NCBI GenBank assembly: GCA_018334595.1
Contig: JAGXLQ010000098.1
Coordinates: 1-5,577 of the forward strand
Length of the DNA stretch: 5,577 bases
Reading direction: 5' to 3'
Origin: Candidatus Bipolaricaulota bacterium
Lineage (GTDB): Bacteria; Bipolaricaulota; Bipolaricaulia; M55B111
Position 1 is the first letter of the stretch. Every line of letters starts with the position of its first letter. This document shows, in pieces, positions 5,531 through 5,577 of this stretch. Position numbers and translations under genes: made by a program. Under the pieces are notes generated by a model. It saw nothing but the letters and a program-made list of their open reading frames with translations. It did no database searches and was not told the DNA's origin.

Positions 5531-5550
5531 AAACGAAAGAGAACTGAAAA
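5531..5550. repeat. Two operator-like half-sites upstream of the promoter
   Basis: The plus strand reads AAACGAAAGAGAACTGAAAA. AACTGAAA (5542-5549) repeats the arm of the inverted repeat at 5423-5431 in the same orientation, and AAACGAAA (5531-5538) is a near copy about one helical turn away. The block lies 14 bp upstream of the -35 box. It could be a second binding region for the same regulator, possibly with looping to 5423-5456. The words are A-rich and short, so chance is possible. Confidence 0.25.
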
Positions 5551-5577
5551 TTTAATTACGCCCACCCCTTTGACCGC
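5551..5577. other. Window edge upstream of the operon, nothing assigned
   Basis: No gene end, terminator hairpin or promoter can be supported here. All three minus-strand frames end in a stop within about 75 nt, so any upstream gene that finishes here cannot be told from noise. Confidence 0.4.

Overview
The window holds the head and most of one minus-strand operon that reads from right to left. It encodes a complete ABC importer whose parts match, in kind and largely in order, the glycerol transporter GlpSTPQV characterised in Rhizobium leguminosarum. The order of transcription is: regulatory leader (about 5577-5226), glpS (5225-4110), glpT (4103-3000), glpP (2961-2098), glpQ (2101-1304), a small DUF2160-type membrane protein here called glpU (1301-1026), and the first 306 codons of the periplasmic binding protein glpV (919 to beyond base 1). 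Gaps and overlaps are tight (6 nt, 38 nt, a 4-nt overlap, 2 nt), except for 106 nt before glpV. Nearly every gene has a strong GGAGG-type ribosome binding site. The two ATPases, two permeases and the binding protein would bring glycerol or a close polyol across the inner membrane. The enzymes that would use it (GlpK, GlpD) are not in the window.

The organism is a bacterium. The binding protein has a signal peptidase I type signal without a lipobox cysteine, so it is probably free in a periplasm. This suggests a diderm cell. The strong purine-rich ribosome binding sites and moderate GC would fit lineages such as Halanaerobiales, Thermotogota, Spirochaetota or Bipolaricaulota, but the sequence alone does not settle this. 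The proteins are clearly diverged from the rhizobial ones, although the motifs that define the family are kept.

The 352 bases upstream of glpS carry regulatory structure. There is a perfect TTGACA -35 box with a 17-nt spacer to a weak extended -10. Downstream of it lies a perfect 9-bp inverted repeat (5423-5456) that could be an operator. Related half-sites occur upstream of the promoter and again just before glpV. A possible 46-residue membrane miniprotein ORF (5391-5251) sits between operator and glpS.

The most informative protein-level observation is the complementary decay of the two ATPases. GlpS keeps the ABC signature but has lost the H-loop histidine and the first glycine of Walker A. 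GlpT keeps Walker A, Walker B and the H-loop but has lost the signature. A heterodimer would therefore have one complete ATP site and one doubly degenerate site. No unrelated system (phage, CRISPR, IS element, RNA gene) was seen.
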